Origin: JBDZVM01 sp040255675
Lineage (GTDB): Bacteria; Actinomycetota; Actinomycetes; Acidothermales; Acidothermaceae
Direction of reading: 5' to 3'
Length of the DNA stretch: 64,000 nt
Assembly (NCBI GenBank): GCA_040255675.1
Contig: JBDZVM010000001.1
Span: 62,001-126,000 of the forward strand
In this document: positions 22,716-31,882 of the stretch, in pieces
Position numbering within the stretch: position 1 is the first letter of the stretch
Layout of the letters: each line of letters starts with the position of its first letter
Position numbers and translations under genes: made by a program
Notes under the pieces: model-generated
What the model was told of the DNA's origin: nothing
What the model saw: only the letters and a program-made list of their open reading frames with translations
Database searches by the model: none

Positions 22716-23614
22716 TGACAATGGCAGCGATTTCGGCAACCGGGCAAGCGACAGTTCGGCGTCCGCGCAAGCGATCTGGCTTCGGCTACGCGGGCGGGCA
22801 GAACAAGGCCGGGAAGTTTGTCTACATTTTGATCGGCATCATCACGCTGATCTCGCTCTTCCCGCTGTACTGGATGCTCGTCGTCGGCTCGCACACCAAC
22901 GCCGAGATGGCACAGTCGCCGCCGCCCATCTACCCGACCGGCGACTACTTCCACAATCTCGCGCTGGCGATGCATCGCCAAAATCTTTGGCAGGCGTTGC
23001 TCAACAGCACGATCGTGGCCAGCGTCGTCGCGGTGAGCAACGTGTTCTTCTGCACGCTGGCTGGATTCGCGTTCGCGAAGTTGCGGTTCAAGGGCAGCAA
23101 CATCTTGCTCCTGCTCGTGATCGGCACCCTGACCGTTCCCTTGCAGGTGGGCATCGTTCCGCTGTTCATGCTGGCGGCCAAGTACCACATGGTTGGCCAC
23201 CTGCAAGCGGCGATCGCGCCGTATCTCGTCTCCGCGTTCGGTGTGTTCTTGATGCGGCAATACTTGCTGGCGGCATTGCCGACAGAACTCGTAGAAGCCG
23301 GCTGGGTCGACGGAGCATCGACTTTCCGTATCTTCCGATCGGTCGTGTTGCCCCTGGCGCGCCCAGCGATGGCGGTTCTGGCGATGTTTCAGTTCCTCTT
23401 CGCTTGGAACGACTTCTTCTGGCCGCTCCTCGTATTGAATAACCGAAATCCAACCGTCCAGGTGGCGCTCGCCGGTATGGGAACCGGCTACGTGCCGCAG
23501 ACGGGCGTCATCATGGCCGCGACGTTCTTCGTCACCGTGCCGGTGATCATCGCGTTCATGTTCTTAGGGAAACAAATAGTCGGAGGAATCATGCAAGGAG
23601 CGGTCAAGGGATGA
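22715..23614 (+). CDS. Sugar ABC transporter permease (MalG type)
   Basis: A 299-residue second permease. Six transmembrane helices are visible, starting KFVYILIGIITLISLFPLYWMLVVGS. The EAA motif is LVEAGWVDGASTFRIFRSVVLPLARPAM, followed by FQFLFAWNDFFWPLLVL, a MalG hallmark. ATG 22715 overlaps the previous stop; ATG 22721 is an alternative. Its own stop overlaps the beta-glucosidase start by four bases (ATGA). It works with the preceding permease as the heterodimeric channel. Confidence 0.93.
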   Translation: MTMAAISATGQATVRRPRKRSGFGYAGGQNKAGKFVYILIGIITLISLFPLYWMLVVGSHTNAEMAQSPPPIYPTGDYFHNLALAMHRQNLWQALLNSTIVASVVAVSNVFFCTLAGFAFAKLRFKGSNILLLLVIGTLTVPLQVGIVPLFMLAAKYHMVGHLQAAIAPYLVSAFGVFLMRQYLLAALPTELVEAGWVDGASTFRIFRSVVLPLARPAMAVLAMFQFLFAWNDFFWPLLVLNNRNPTVQVALAGMGTGYVPQTGVIMAATFFVTVPVIIAFMFLGKQIVGGIMQGAVKG

Positions 23615-25071
23615 CACCGATCGAATCGCTACTCGGCACCGAAGAGCGGGCCGCAGTGTCAGGTCTCGCTTTTCCGGAGCGTTTCGTCTGGGGAACGGCT
23701 ACCGCCGCGTACCAGGTCGAAGGCGCGGTAGCCGAGGGCGGTCGCACGCCGTCGATCTGGGACACCTTCAGCCACACACCGGGCAAGGTCTTTCAGGGCG
23801 AGCACGGCGACGTGGCCGCGGATCATTACCACCGCTTCGCCGACGACGTTGCCCTCATGGCCGATCTCGGCGTGAACGCATACCGGTTTTCGGTGTCATG
23901 GTCGCGAGTTATCCCGACGGGCATAGGCGCCTTGAACCAGCAAGGGGTCGACTTCTACGCGCGTCTCATCGACGCTCTGCTCGAGCGTGGCATCACGCCG
24001 GCACTCACGTTGTACCACTGGGATCTCCCGCAGGAGCTACAAGACGCCGGCGGGTGGACCGCACGCGACACCGCCAACCGGTTCGCCGACTACGCCGGCG
24101 CGTTGGCGGGCGCGCTGGGCGATCGAGTGAATTTCTGGACGACGCTCAACGAACCGTGGTGCTCAGCATTTCTTGGTTACGCGGCGGGCGTGCACGCTCC
24201 GGGGCACACTTCGGGGGCCGAAGCCCTCGCGGCCGTGCATCATTTGTTGCTGGGCCACGGTATGGCCGTGCAAGCACTGCGCGGCGCGCTCCCCGCCGGA
24301 GCGCAGGTCGCCATAACTCTCAATCCGGCGATGGCGAGGCCGGCGAGCGACTCGCCCGAAGACGTCGCGGCCTGCAAAAAGATCGACGGTTTGCAAAATC
24401 GCATCTGGCTCGAGCCGTTGTTCAACGCCCGCTATCCCGACGACGTCCGCGAATTCACCTCGGGTGTAAGCGACTGGAGTTACGTCCGAGAAGGCGATCT
24501 CGACATCATCGCGACGCCGGTCGACATTCTCGGCGTCAACTACTACAACCCCGTTATCGTCGCGCATTTTGGTGGCGAGGGTGAGCGGTCGCAGGCCGAC
24601 GGGCATGGTGACGGCGCAGGCGAAACATGGCCAGGCTGCCGCGACGTACAATTTCTCGAGATGCCCGGCCGGCAGACTGCGATGGGTTGGCCTGTCGATG
24701 CCACCGGATTGCGCGAGCTGCTTATGCGGTTGTGGCGCGACTATCGTAAGCCGATGTACATCACCGAAAACGGCGCCGCCTACGACGACGTCGTCGAACA
24801 CGACGGGTCCGTGCACGATCCCGAGCGTCTGCGCTACGTGCACGAACATCTCGTTGCCGTTCGGCACGCTCTTGACGACGGCGCCGACGTCCGCGGGTAT
24901 TTCCTGTGGTCGTTGCTCGACAACTTCGAGTGGGCCTACGGGTATTCGAAGCGGTTTGGCATCGTGCGGGTCGATTTCGACAGCCAGAAGCGTACCGTCA
25001 AGGACAGCGGGCGCTTCTACTCGGAGGTCGTGCAATCAAACACGGTCCCCAACCTCAAGTTCGACCTTTGA
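23611..25071 (+). CDS. GH1 beta-glucosidase
   Basis: A 486-residue cytoplasmic family 1 glycosidase that would hydrolyse imported cellobiose to glucose. The N-terminal signature is FPERFVWGTATAAYQVEGA. The acid/base residue is E181 in TLNEPW, the nucleophile E386 in YITENGAAYDD, and the aglycone-side WSLLDNFEWAYGYSKRFG is intact. There is no signal peptide. The ATG overlaps the permease stop. Its position in the importer operon strongly supports intracellular cleavage of the transported disaccharide. GH1 enzymes can also act on galactosides. Confidence 0.95.
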   Translation: MTPIESLLGTEERAAVSGLAFPERFVWGTATAAYQVEGAVAEGGRTPSIWDTFSHTPGKVFQGEHGDVAADHYHRFADDVALMADLGVNAYRFSVSWSRVIPTGIGALNQQGVDFYARLIDALLERGITPALTLYHWDLPQELQDAGGWTARDTANRFADYAGALAGALGDRVNFWTTLNEPWCSAFLGYAAGVHAPGHTSGAEALAAVHHLLLGHGMAVQALRGALPAGAQVAITLNPAMARPASDSPEDVAACKKIDGLQNRIWLEPLFNARYPDDVREFTSGVSDWSYVREGDLDIIATPVDILGVNYYNPVIVAHFGGEGERSQADGHGDGAGETWPGCRDVQFLEMPGRQTAMGWPVDATGLRELLMRLWRDYRKPMYITENGAAYDDVVEHDGSVHDPERLRYVHEHLVAVRHALDDGADVRGYFLWSLLDNFEWAYGYSKRFGIVRVDFDSQKRTVKDSGRFYSEVVQSNTVPNLKFDL

Positions 25072-25091
25072 GTGGCTGACGCGATTCAGCT

Positions 25092-26111
25092 TCAGCTTGA
25101 ATCGCGGGCGACGAGTTCGGTCGGCACGATGAGTGACGCCGGTCGCTTACCGGGATTTTGTAGTTGCGTAAGCAACAGCCGGGCAAGCGACCGGCCGATC
25201 TCTTCCATCGGCTGACGCACACTTGTCAATTTCGGATCGGTGAGTCGCGAAATCGGAGAGTCGTCGAAACCCACGACGGCGACGTCGTCGGGAATCTTGC
25301 GCCCGCTCGCTCGCAAAGCATGCAGTGCGCCAACCGCCATGAGGTCACTTGCGGCAAACACCGCGTCGAGGTCGGGCACCCGATTGAGCAGCTCGCGCAT
25401 CGCGCGCTCGCCGCTTTCTTCTGAGAAGTCACCGCGCGAAACCATGCGCCGCCACGACTTCTTGAGGGCAGGCGGGAGAGCATCGCGGAAACCGTCGAGC
25501 CGGTCGACGCCCACGGGCATGTCTTCCGGACCGGCAATGGTCGCGATTCGCTTGCGGCCACGCCCGACGAGGTGTTCGACGGCTGCCGCGGCACCCGCTC
25601 GGTTATCTGCGTCGACATACGCGACATGTTCGCCTGGAAACGGCCGCCCACTCAAGACCACAGGTGTGTTCGTACGCATTAGCACGTGCAGCAGCGGGTC
25701 TTGCTTGTGCAGCGACATCAAGATGACGCCGTCGGCGTGACCATTGAGAATGTAACGCTCGATCCTCGAAAAATTACCTTCAGCGCTCAGCAGAACGAAG
25801 GCGTAGTCGGTGTGCGCGAGCTCTTGATTAATGCCACGCACGGTGCCGGCGAAGAACGGTTCGGTGAACAACCGCGACTCCGACTCGGGCACGACGAGCG
25901 CGATCGTGTCGGCACGGCGCGTGACGAGCGATCGAGCGGCACGATTTGGCACGTAACCGAGCTTGTCGATCGCCTTTTCAACTGCCGCGCGCGCTTCTGC
26001 TGAGACTCGTGGTGAACCGGTCAATACCCGTGAAACGGTGGTCTTGGAGACACCGGCGGCAGCCGCCACGGCCCACACGGTGGGACGTCGAGCTGATTGT
26101 TCGCTGGGCAC
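25092..26111 (-). CDS. LacI-family repressor of the sugar operon
   Basis: A 339-residue LacI/GalR regulator. The helix-turn-helix is TVWAVAAAAGVSKTTVSRVLTGSPRVSAEARAAVEKAIDKLGYVPNRAARSL (~10-60), followed by the hinge and a periplasmic-binding-like effector domain (DGVILMSLHKQDPLLHVL, AYVDADNRAGAAAAVEHLVGRGRKRIATIAGPEDM, DAVFAASDLMAVGALHALRASGRKIPDDVAVVGFDDSPISRLTDPKLTSVRQP). It converges with the beta-glucosidase gene with 20 bases between. By context it is a CebR/BglR-type repressor relieved by cellobiose. A GGGAACGTG box lies about 60 bases before its start. Confidence 0.93.
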   Translation of the reverse strand: MPSEQSARRPTVWAVAAAAGVSKTTVSRVLTGSPRVSAEARAAVEKAIDKLGYVPNRAARSLVTRRADTIALVVPESESRLFTEPFFAGTVRGINQELAHTDYAFVLLSAEGNFSRIERYILNGHADGVILMSLHKQDPLLHVLMRTNTPVVLSGRPFPGEHVAYVDADNRAGAAAAVEHLVGRGRKRIATIAGPEDMPVGVDRLDGFRDALPPALKKSWRRMVSRGDFSEESGERAMRELLNRVPDLDAVFAASDLMAVGALHALRASGRKIPDDVAVVGFDDSPISRLTDPKLTSVRQPMEEIGRSLARLLLTQLQNPGKRPASLIVPTELVARDSS

Positions 26112-26273
26112 ATTTCCTCGCAGACTCGCAGGAAAACGCCGGCCTCTTACCGGCTTATGCCTATGATCGCACGTTCCCGCCTTCCATGCCTTGTGGTTTG
26201 ACCGAGTTCAGCGCGCGCCGCGTCGAGCTGGTGGGTAATGCCGGCGCGCACCCGGCGTGTAAACACTGAAACG

Positions 26274-27323
26274 CTAGAGGGACGCGGCGTCACGCCGTCC
26301 GAGGCCGAGCAACTGACGCGTCTGCCGCGCCATTTCGAGATCCTCCCGAGCCGAGACGACGAGGGTCCGCGCGCGCGCGGCCGCTGTGCTCACATCGCCG
26401 TCCGCCCTTGCTGTGGCATTCGCGTCGGGGTCGATCTCTATGCCGAGGAACGCTAGACCCGCGGCGGTGTCGGCCCGTATCGCTGGCGCGTTTTCGCCGA
26501 CACCGCCGGTGAACACGCACGCGTCGATGCCGCCCAGCGCGGCGGTCATCGCGGCGATTGCCTTGCGGAGCCGATGGACATACACCGCGAGGCCGAGTCG
26601 CGCGGCATCGTCGATACGGCCAAGAAGTTCGCGCATGTCGGCCGTGCCGGTGAGGCCTAGAAGGCCCGAACGGCGTTCGAGTGCCTCGGCAACATCAACC
26701 TCGCGCTCATCGAGCCACAGCACGAGGCCGGGGTCGACGTCGCCCGATCTCGTCGCCATGACAAGCCCTTCCAGCGGCGTGAAACCCATGGTCGTGTCGA
26801 CCGATGAACCGTCGAGCACCGCGCACACGGACGCGCCAGCTCCGAGATGGCAGGTCACCACGCGGCGCGCCTCTGGCGCCATTTCGTACGCCTTCGCGCT
26901 CGCCCAGGAGTGCGACAAACCGTGGAAGCCGTAGCGATGCAAGCCGTAAAGCGAGTTCCATTCGTGCGGCAGCGCGTAGGTCGCGGCGGGCGCGGGGATC
27001 GTCGCGTGGAAAGCCGTATCGAAACAGGCGACATGCGTCGCTCTAGGTAACCGGGCGCGCACCGCGGCGTAGGCGTTCAACGACTTCGGTTGGTGCAGGG
27101 GCGCCAGTTCGGTCAACGCCTCGATCCGGTCTTGGACGTAAGCGTCGATCACCACCGCGGACCGAAAATCGGTACCACCGTGGACGATTCGATGCGCCAC
27201 GACGTCGACGTCCGGCAGCGAATCGGGCAGCGTTGACCATGATTGCTCGACCTCGTCGTCGGGCGAAAGCACGCTGAGCTTCAGGCTGCTCGACCCCGCG
27301 TTGACGACCAAGATGCGCGTCAC
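26274..27323 (-). CDS. ackA: Acetate kinase
   Basis: A 349-residue acetate kinase converting acetyl phosphate and ADP to acetate and ATP. The signatures are VVNAGSSSLK at the N-terminus, AHRIVHGG, CFDTAFHATIP with the catalytic Asp, HRYGFHGLSH, CHLGAGASV, and FTGGVGENAPAIR. It is 40-50 residues shorter than most AckA, mainly in loops. It follows phosphoketolase on the same strand, 67 bases away, so that acetyl phosphate from the phosphoketolase yields ATP. No phosphotransacetylase is nearby, as expected of this pathway. Confidence 0.95.
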   Translation of the reverse strand: MTRILVVNAGSSSLKLSVLSPDDEVEQSWSTLPDSLPDVDVVAHRIVHGGTDFRSAVVIDAYVQDRIEALTELAPLHQPKSLNAYAAVRARLPRATHVACFDTAFHATIPAPAATYALPHEWNSLYGLHRYGFHGLSHSWASAKAYEMAPEARRVVTCHLGAGASVCAVLDGSSVDTTMGFTPLEGLVMATRSGDVDPGLVLWLDEREVDVAEALERRSGLLGLTGTADMRELLGRIDDAARLGLAVYVHRLRKAIAAMTAALGGIDACVFTGGVGENAPAIRADTAAGLAFLGIEIDPDANATARADGDVSTAAARARTLVVSAREDLEMARQTRQLLGLGRRDAASL

Positions 27324-27390
27324 CGCGGCTCGTCCGCAACCGCTGGAGATGACCGCCGTGATCGAGTGATGGCGGCCTGGTTATCCGCGG

Positions 27391-29793
27391 TCACCATGGC
27401 CAGATCCAGTCTTTGATATCGGCCGGATCTTCGCCGTAGTCTCTCGTATATTGACGCTTGCGCAGTCGCTCATCGACCATCTGTTGTCTGATATGGGCCG
27501 CCGAGACACCGAGCCCCGGTACCCGGTCGATGACGTCGATCACCAGGTGAAATCGGTCGAGGTCGTTGAGCATCACCATGTCGAACGGCGTCGTCGTTGT
27601 TCCTTCCTCTTTGTAACCGCGAACGTGGAGGTTGTGGTGGTTGCGGCGCCGGTACGTCAGGCGGTGAATCAGCCACGGATACCCGTGGTAGACAAAGAGC
27701 ACCGGCTTGTCGGCCGTGAACAACGCGTCGAACTCTCTGTCCGACAAGCCATGCGGGTGTTCAGTTTCCGGCTGCAGGCGCATGAGATCGACAACGTTCA
27801 CGAAGCGCACCCGCAGCCGCGGAAAGAATTCGCGAATCATCGCGGTCGCGGCAAGTGCCTCCAAGGTAGGAATATCGCCCGCGCTCGCGATCACCACGTC
27901 AGGCTCGGAGCCGCCGTCCGCCGTCTTGTCGTTGCTCGCCCACTCCCAAATGCCGATCCCGCGAGTGCAATGCGATATGGCGTCGTCCATGGACAGGTAA
28001 TTCAACGCGGGCTGCTTCCCGGCGACGATCACATTCACGTAATCGCGGCTGCGCAAACAGTGGTCGGCGACTGAGAGCAAGCAGTTGGTGTCGGGTGGCA
28101 GGTAGACTCTGATCACCTCGGGCTTCTTGTTCATCACAAAATCGATGAAGCCGGGGTCTTGATGAGAAAACCCGTTGTGGTCTTGTCGCCAGACATGACT
28201 CGAAAGCAAATAGTTGAGGCTGGCGATTGGCCGGCGCCACGGTATGTGCCGTGTCGTCTCGAGCCATTTCGCGTGCTGGTTAAACATCGAATCGACGATA
28301 TGGATGAACGCTTCATAGCTGTTGAACAGCCCGTGTCTGCCAGTGAGCAGATATCCTTCCAGCCAGCCCTGGCATTGGTGCTCCGACAGCACCTCCATGA
28401 CCCGGCCGTCGGCGGCGATATGGTCGTCGGTGGGCAATATCCGCGCGTTCAGCATCCGATTTTCGACATCGAATACGTCGGAGAGGCGATTCGAGGCGGT
28501 CTCGTCTGGGCCGAACAGCCGAAAGTTACGGTTGTCGCGGTTCAGCTCGAAAACGTCGCGGAGCAAACTTCCGAGCGCCCGGGTGGCCTCGCTGAACGTC
28601 GTCCCCGGCTTTTCGACCGTTACCGCGTACGGCCGAAAGTCGGGCAATCTCAGGTCGTGCAGCAGCAAGCCGCCGTTTGCATGCGGGTTCGCGCCCATAC
28701 GACGCGAACCGGACGGCGCGAGTGCCCTGAGCTCCGCGCGCAGTCGACCATGCGCGTCGAATAATTCGTCGGGACGGTAGCCGCGCATCCACTCTTCGAG
28801 CATTCGCAAATGCTCCGGGTTTTCGGCGAGCCCGGCGAGCGGGACTTGATGTGACCGGAAGCTTCCTTCGTTCGGGAGTCCGTCGACTTCTTGCGGCCCC
28901 GTCCAGCCTTTCGGTGTCGCGAGGATAATCATCGGCCATGGCGGACGACGGTGCGCGTTCGCGGAGCCGCTCTCATCGCGGGCCACGTGTTGAATCGCGT
29001 GAATCGCGTCGAGTGCCTCGTCGAGCGCGGCAGCCATCGCGTGATGCATCGTTCGCGGATCGGTGCCCTCGACGAGAATTGGCTGATAGCCGTAGCCACG
29101 CATCAACTCCTGTAGCTCTTCGCGAGGGATGCGCGCCAAGACCGTGGGGCCGGCGATTTTATAGCCGTTCAGATGAAGGATCGGTAGAACGGCGCCGTCA
29201 CGCGAGGGGTCGATGAACTTGTTGCCATGCCAGCTTGTGGCCAGCGGGCCGGTCTCCGCCTCGCCGTCGCCGATGACGCAACAAACGATCAGGTCTGGAT
29301 TGTCGAAGGCGGCTCCGAAGGCGTGCACCAGCGCGTAGCCGAGTTCGCCGCCTTCGTGTATAGAGCCGGGCGTCTCGGGTGCCGCGTGACTCGGAATGCC
29401 GCCGGGAAACGAGAATTGCCGGAAAAGTGCTCGCATGCCGTCGATATCTTGCGTGATGTGCGGATAGGCCTCGCTGTAGCTGCCCTCGAGATAGGTGTTC
29501 GCGACGACGGCTGGTCCACCATGCCCCGGGCCGCAAATGAAGATGGCGTCGAGGTCGTCGCGCTTGATGACTCGATTCATGTGCGCGTACACGAAGTTGA
29601 GACCGGGTGTGGTTCCCCAGTGTCCGAGCAATCGCGGCTTGACGTCGTCGAGGGTCAGGGGTTGGCGCAAGAGTGGATTGTTCAGCAAGTAGATCTGTCC
29701 GATCGACACATAGTTGGCGGCTCGCCAATACGCGTCGATGCGATCGACCTCGTCGTCAGACAACGCGGCGCGCGCCGCGACTGTCGTGGTCAT
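27391..29793 (-). CDS. xfp: Xylulose-5-P/fructose-6-P phosphoketolase
   Basis: An 800-residue thiamine-diphosphate enzyme cleaving xylulose-5-P or fructose-6-P with phosphate to acetyl phosphate plus a shorter sugar phosphate. Visible signatures are YVSIGQIYLLNNPLL, GHWGTTPGLNFVYAHMNR, GPGHGGPA, EGGELGYALVHAFGAAFDNPDLIVCCVIGDGEAETGPLATSWH (ThDP and Mg site), LPTDDHIAADGRVMEVLSEHQCQGWLEGYLLTGRHG, and SSHVWRQDHNGFSHQDPGF. I start at ATG 29793 after GGGGAGG. It forms an operon with ackA, the phosphoketolase shunt, and is divergent from a cyclic-nucleotide-domain protein. Confidence 0.96.
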   Translation of the reverse strand: MTTTVAARAALSDDEVDRIDAYWRAANYVSIGQIYLLNNPLLRQPLTLDDVKPRLLGHWGTTPGLNFVYAHMNRVIKRDDLDAIFICGPGHGGPAVVANTYLEGSYSEAYPHITQDIDGMRALFRQFSFPGGIPSHAAPETPGSIHEGGELGYALVHAFGAAFDNPDLIVCCVIGDGEAETGPLATSWHGNKFIDPSRDGAVLPILHLNGYKIAGPTVLARIPREELQELMRGYGYQPILVEGTDPRTMHHAMAAALDEALDAIHAIQHVARDESGSANAHRRPPWPMIILATPKGWTGPQEVDGLPNEGSFRSHQVPLAGLAENPEHLRMLEEWMRGYRPDELFDAHGRLRAELRALAPSGSRRMGANPHANGGLLLHDLRLPDFRPYAVTVEKPGTTFSEATRALGSLLRDVFELNRDNRNFRLFGPDETASNRLSDVFDVENRMLNARILPTDDHIAADGRVMEVLSEHQCQGWLEGYLLTGRHGLFNSYEAFIHIVDSMFNQHAKWLETTRHIPWRRPIASLNYLLSSHVWRQDHNGFSHQDPGFIDFVMNKKPEVIRVYLPPDTNCLLSVADHCLRSRDYVNVIVAGKQPALNYLSMDDAISHCTRGIGIWEWASNDKTADGGSEPDVVIASAGDIPTLEALAATAMIREFFPRLRVRFVNVVDLMRLQPETEHPHGLSDREFDALFTADKPVLFVYHGYPWLIHRLTYRRRNHHNLHVRGYKEEGTTTTPFDMVMLNDLDRFHLVIDVIDRVPGLGVSAAHIRQQMVDERLRKRQYTRDYGEDPADIKDWIWPW

Positions 29794-29811
29794 AACGCCT
29801 CCCCAGATCAC

Positions 29812-29955
29812 GCCTCGTTTTCGGCGTCCCTACCCTCGCAGCCACAGCTCGAACGAAACACTGACCGGTGTAACCAAGATCATGGGTCGATGGTCCTTGA
29901 CTGCCGTGACGTCCAGCACTGCGTGCTGGGCGGCCGTCGGAGGCGCAATTGAGGC
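29812..29955. promoter_or_regulatory. Divergent region of xfp and the cyclic-nucleotide gene
   Basis: This 144-base stretch has no gene. GGGTCGATGGTCC at 29883-29895 resembles the core of the DosR box at 52839 in 10 of 13 positions. It is only a weak candidate for hypoxia control. Confidence 0.3.
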
Positions 29956-30519
29956 ATGAAGTACGCACGCGACCCGATGGCTTCGGTGCTGGCAGATCAT
30001 CCGTTCTTCTCGAGCCTGCCGGTGGCCTCCTTGCGCCGGCTCGCGCATCACATCTACCGCGTCGAGTTCTCGCCCGGCGAGACGGTCTTTCGGGAAGGTG
30101 GACTGGCCGACCGGTTCTTCCTCGTAAGGCAGGGCGCGGTGCGGCTGAGCGTCGAAGTAGCCGGGCGCGGACAGGTGGACGTCGAAACTCTCGGCGCTGA
30201 CGCCGCGCTCGGGTGGTCGTGGCTGATGCCGCCGTACCGATGGCACCTGACCGCTACCGCGCTCACCCGCACGAGCGCGTTGGTCATCGATGCGGCGACG
30301 TTGCGCGCACTGATGGCCGCGGATCCCGTCTTGGGTTACGAGCTGATGCGGCGATTCGCGGCCATCATCTACGATCGGCTGCGGGCGACCCGGGAAAAGT
30401 TTGTGCATCAAACTATCTCGCTGCCTGACGCGACCGTTTCCGGGCCGTGGGCAGGCAAGCCGTCTGTCGGCGCGGCGTCAGCCTCGTTAGCGGAATCTCG
30501 GTATTCGCGGCCGCGTTGA
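29956..30519 (+). CDS. Cyclic nucleotide-binding domain protein without HTH
   Basis: A 187-residue Crp/Fnr-like protein carrying only the sensor domain. FFSSLPVASLRRLAHHIYRVEFSPGETVFREGGLADRFFLVRQGAVRLSVEV is the beta-barrel. Residues ~125-155 are the C-helix. The C-terminal ~40 residues (GPWAGKPSVGAASASLAESRYSRPR) contain no helix-turn-helix. The canonical cAMP-binding RxS motif is not obvious. It is divergent from phosphoketolase, so it may sense metabolic or redox state for that operon, possibly through protein interaction. That role is inference. Confidence 0.8.
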   Translation: MKYARDPMASVLADHPFFSSLPVASLRRLAHHIYRVEFSPGETVFREGGLADRFFLVRQGAVRLSVEVAGRGQVDVETLGADAALGWSWLMPPYRWHLTATALTRTSALVIDAATLRALMAADPVLGYELMRRFAAIIYDRLRATREKFVHQTISLPDATVSGPWAGKPSVGAASASLAESRYSRPR

Positions 30520-30538
30520 TTTCAGCTCGCTTGCGGTC

Positions 30539-30573
30539 GAAGTCCAGTGCGCGTCGCGCACTGGACTTCTTTA
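30539..30573 (+). terminator. Intrinsic terminator after the cyclic-nucleotide-domain gene
   Basis: Perfect 14-base arms (30539-30552, 30556-30569) around a 3-base loop, followed by TTT. It lies 20 bases past the stop. Confidence 0.85.
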
Positions 30574-30754
30574 GTGCGCCTTTTCGCGCACGAGACTTCT
30601 CCGTTTGTCACGCCTAGTCGGGTCTCTCGAATCTTCGAGCAAGGACTTTTGTCGCTTGGTCGTTGTATCGCACAGTGCCGAAACTAGGTCACGTAAGGCA
30701 AGGAAACCAAGGCGCACCCGGTCGCGATTGCGGCCGATACCCAAGGAGGCCGTC

Positions 30755-31345
30755 ATGCGCCGCAAGACATTCGATGCACTTATGACTACAGGAGGCCTGC
30801 TCGTCGCGGTGGTTCTCGTTGTGGCGGGCGCGCTCCTGTTATGGGCGCACAGCTTCACCAACAACGAGGTGCACAAGCAGCTTGCGGCGCAGCAGATCTT
30901 CTTCCCGGACAAGGGTAGCGAGGCTCTCACCTCGGATCCCGAAATCGCGAAGTTCGTGACACCGTACGCGGGCCAGCAACTGGTGAACGGCCAGCAGGCT
31001 CAGGTGTACGCCGACCACTTCATCAAGGTGCACCTCGAAAAGATCGGCGGCGGCCAGACTTACGCACAGCTTTCCGCCAAGTCGAACGCCAATCCGAGCG
31101 ACACCAAGCTCGCTGGCACAGTCCAGACCATGTTCCGCGGTGAGACGCTTCGCGGAATGTTGCTCAACGCCTACGCTTTCTGGAAGATGGGCCAGATCGC
31201 GCTGGTCGCGGCTATCGCTTCCTTCATCGGAGCGGGCGTGTTGCTCCTGCTCTCCGCGCTCGGCTTCTGGCACCTGCGCCGAGTTGCTCCGGAAGTCGAG
31301 ATCTTGCCGAACCTTTCCAGGACGCCGACACCTGTCAAGAGTTGA
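30755..31345 (+). CDS. Hypothetical two-pass membrane protein
   Basis: A 196-residue protein with one N-terminal (LMTTGGLLVAVVLVVAGALLLWAH) and one C-terminal (ALVAAIASFIGAGVLLLLSALGFWHL) transmembrane helix. The ~110-residue extracytoplasmic loop begins SFTNNEVHKQLAAQQIFFPDKGSEAL. ATG 30755 follows AAGGAGG with good spacing. I have seen this pattern in uncharacterised actinobacterial proteins but know no function. It stands at the edge of the nitrogen-oxide island, in its own transcription unit with a hairpin after it. Confidence 0.75.
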   Translation: MRRKTFDALMTTGGLLVAVVLVVAGALLLWAHSFTNNEVHKQLAAQQIFFPDKGSEALTSDPEIAKFVTPYAGQQLVNGQQAQVYADHFIKVHLEKIGGGQTYAQLSAKSNANPSDTKLAGTVQTMFRGETLRGMLLNAYAFWKMGQIALVAAIASFIGAGVLLLLSALGFWHLRRVAPEVEILPNLSRTPTPVKS

Positions 31346-31360
31346 CGATCCTTACAAACG

Positions 31361-31392
31361 GCAGCGCCTCCGCGAGACCGCGGAGGCGCTGC
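31361..31392. terminator. Bidirectional hairpin between membrane protein and cupin genes
   Basis: Fourteen-base arms (31361-31374 and 31379-31392) with a 4-base loop, flanked by AAAC and GTTT. It lies between two convergent genes. Confidence 0.8.
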
Positions 31393-31449
31393 TGTTTGGC
31401 CGCCGAACGCGAAGATTGCCCCTCGCCGTGCCGCGGAACGTTCTTGCGG

Positions 31450-31791
31450 TCAGGAGGAAGCGCGAGCCTTCGCCACCGTCAGGAGAAACGCCGAATCCTC
31501 GAGCGCTACGAGGTCGTGGCGAGTAGCTGGGATGACGAGGAGGTCGCCGGCGCGAATGTCCCACGACGCGTCAGGGGTGGACAGGCGAACGCGGCCGCGC
31601 AAGACCATGAGGGTGGCTTCGCCCGGGCTCTCATGCTCGGCAAGGGCGGAATCCTTCGCCATGGCGACGACGGTCTGCCGCAGTACCAGTTCGTGCCCGC
31701 CGACAACGGTCTGGGCGGTGTGCCGGCCGCCTGCGCCGCTCGTGCGATCGAGAAGTTCGCGCCCCAGCGCGTCAAGGGAGATCTTTTGCAC
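31450..31791 (-). CDS. Cupin-domain protein
   Basis: A 113-residue single-domain cupin. TVVAMAKDSALAEHESPGEATLMVLRGRVRLSTPDASWDIRAGDLLVIPATRHDLVALEDSAFLLTV shows the two cupin motifs, with metal-ligand candidates His (EHESPGE) and His (TRHDL). I start at GTG 31791 because GGAGG is placed eight bases before it; an ATG 13 codons earlier is an alternative. It is divergent from the hemerythrin-DUF2249 gene and shares with it an AT-rich operator-like site. Similar small cupins occur near nitric-oxide-responsive genes; function here is unknown. Confidence 0.85.
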   Translation of the reverse strand: MQKISLDALGRELLDRTSGAGGRHTAQTVVGGHELVLRQTVVAMAKDSALAEHESPGEATLMVLRGRVRLSTPDASWDIRAGDLLVIPATRHDLVALEDSAFLLTVAKARASS

Positions 31792-31882
31792 CCGAAAGCA
31801 CCTCCATTCGCGGGTGTTTACCGATGCCATGCTACGAGACGTGATCCGGCACACCTTGGAGGCGCTGTACGAGCGGGCATTA

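Noticed and set aside
26274..27323. Acetate kinase as a truncated pseudogene
   Set aside because: It is shorter than usual, but every active-site motif is present and the frame is intact.
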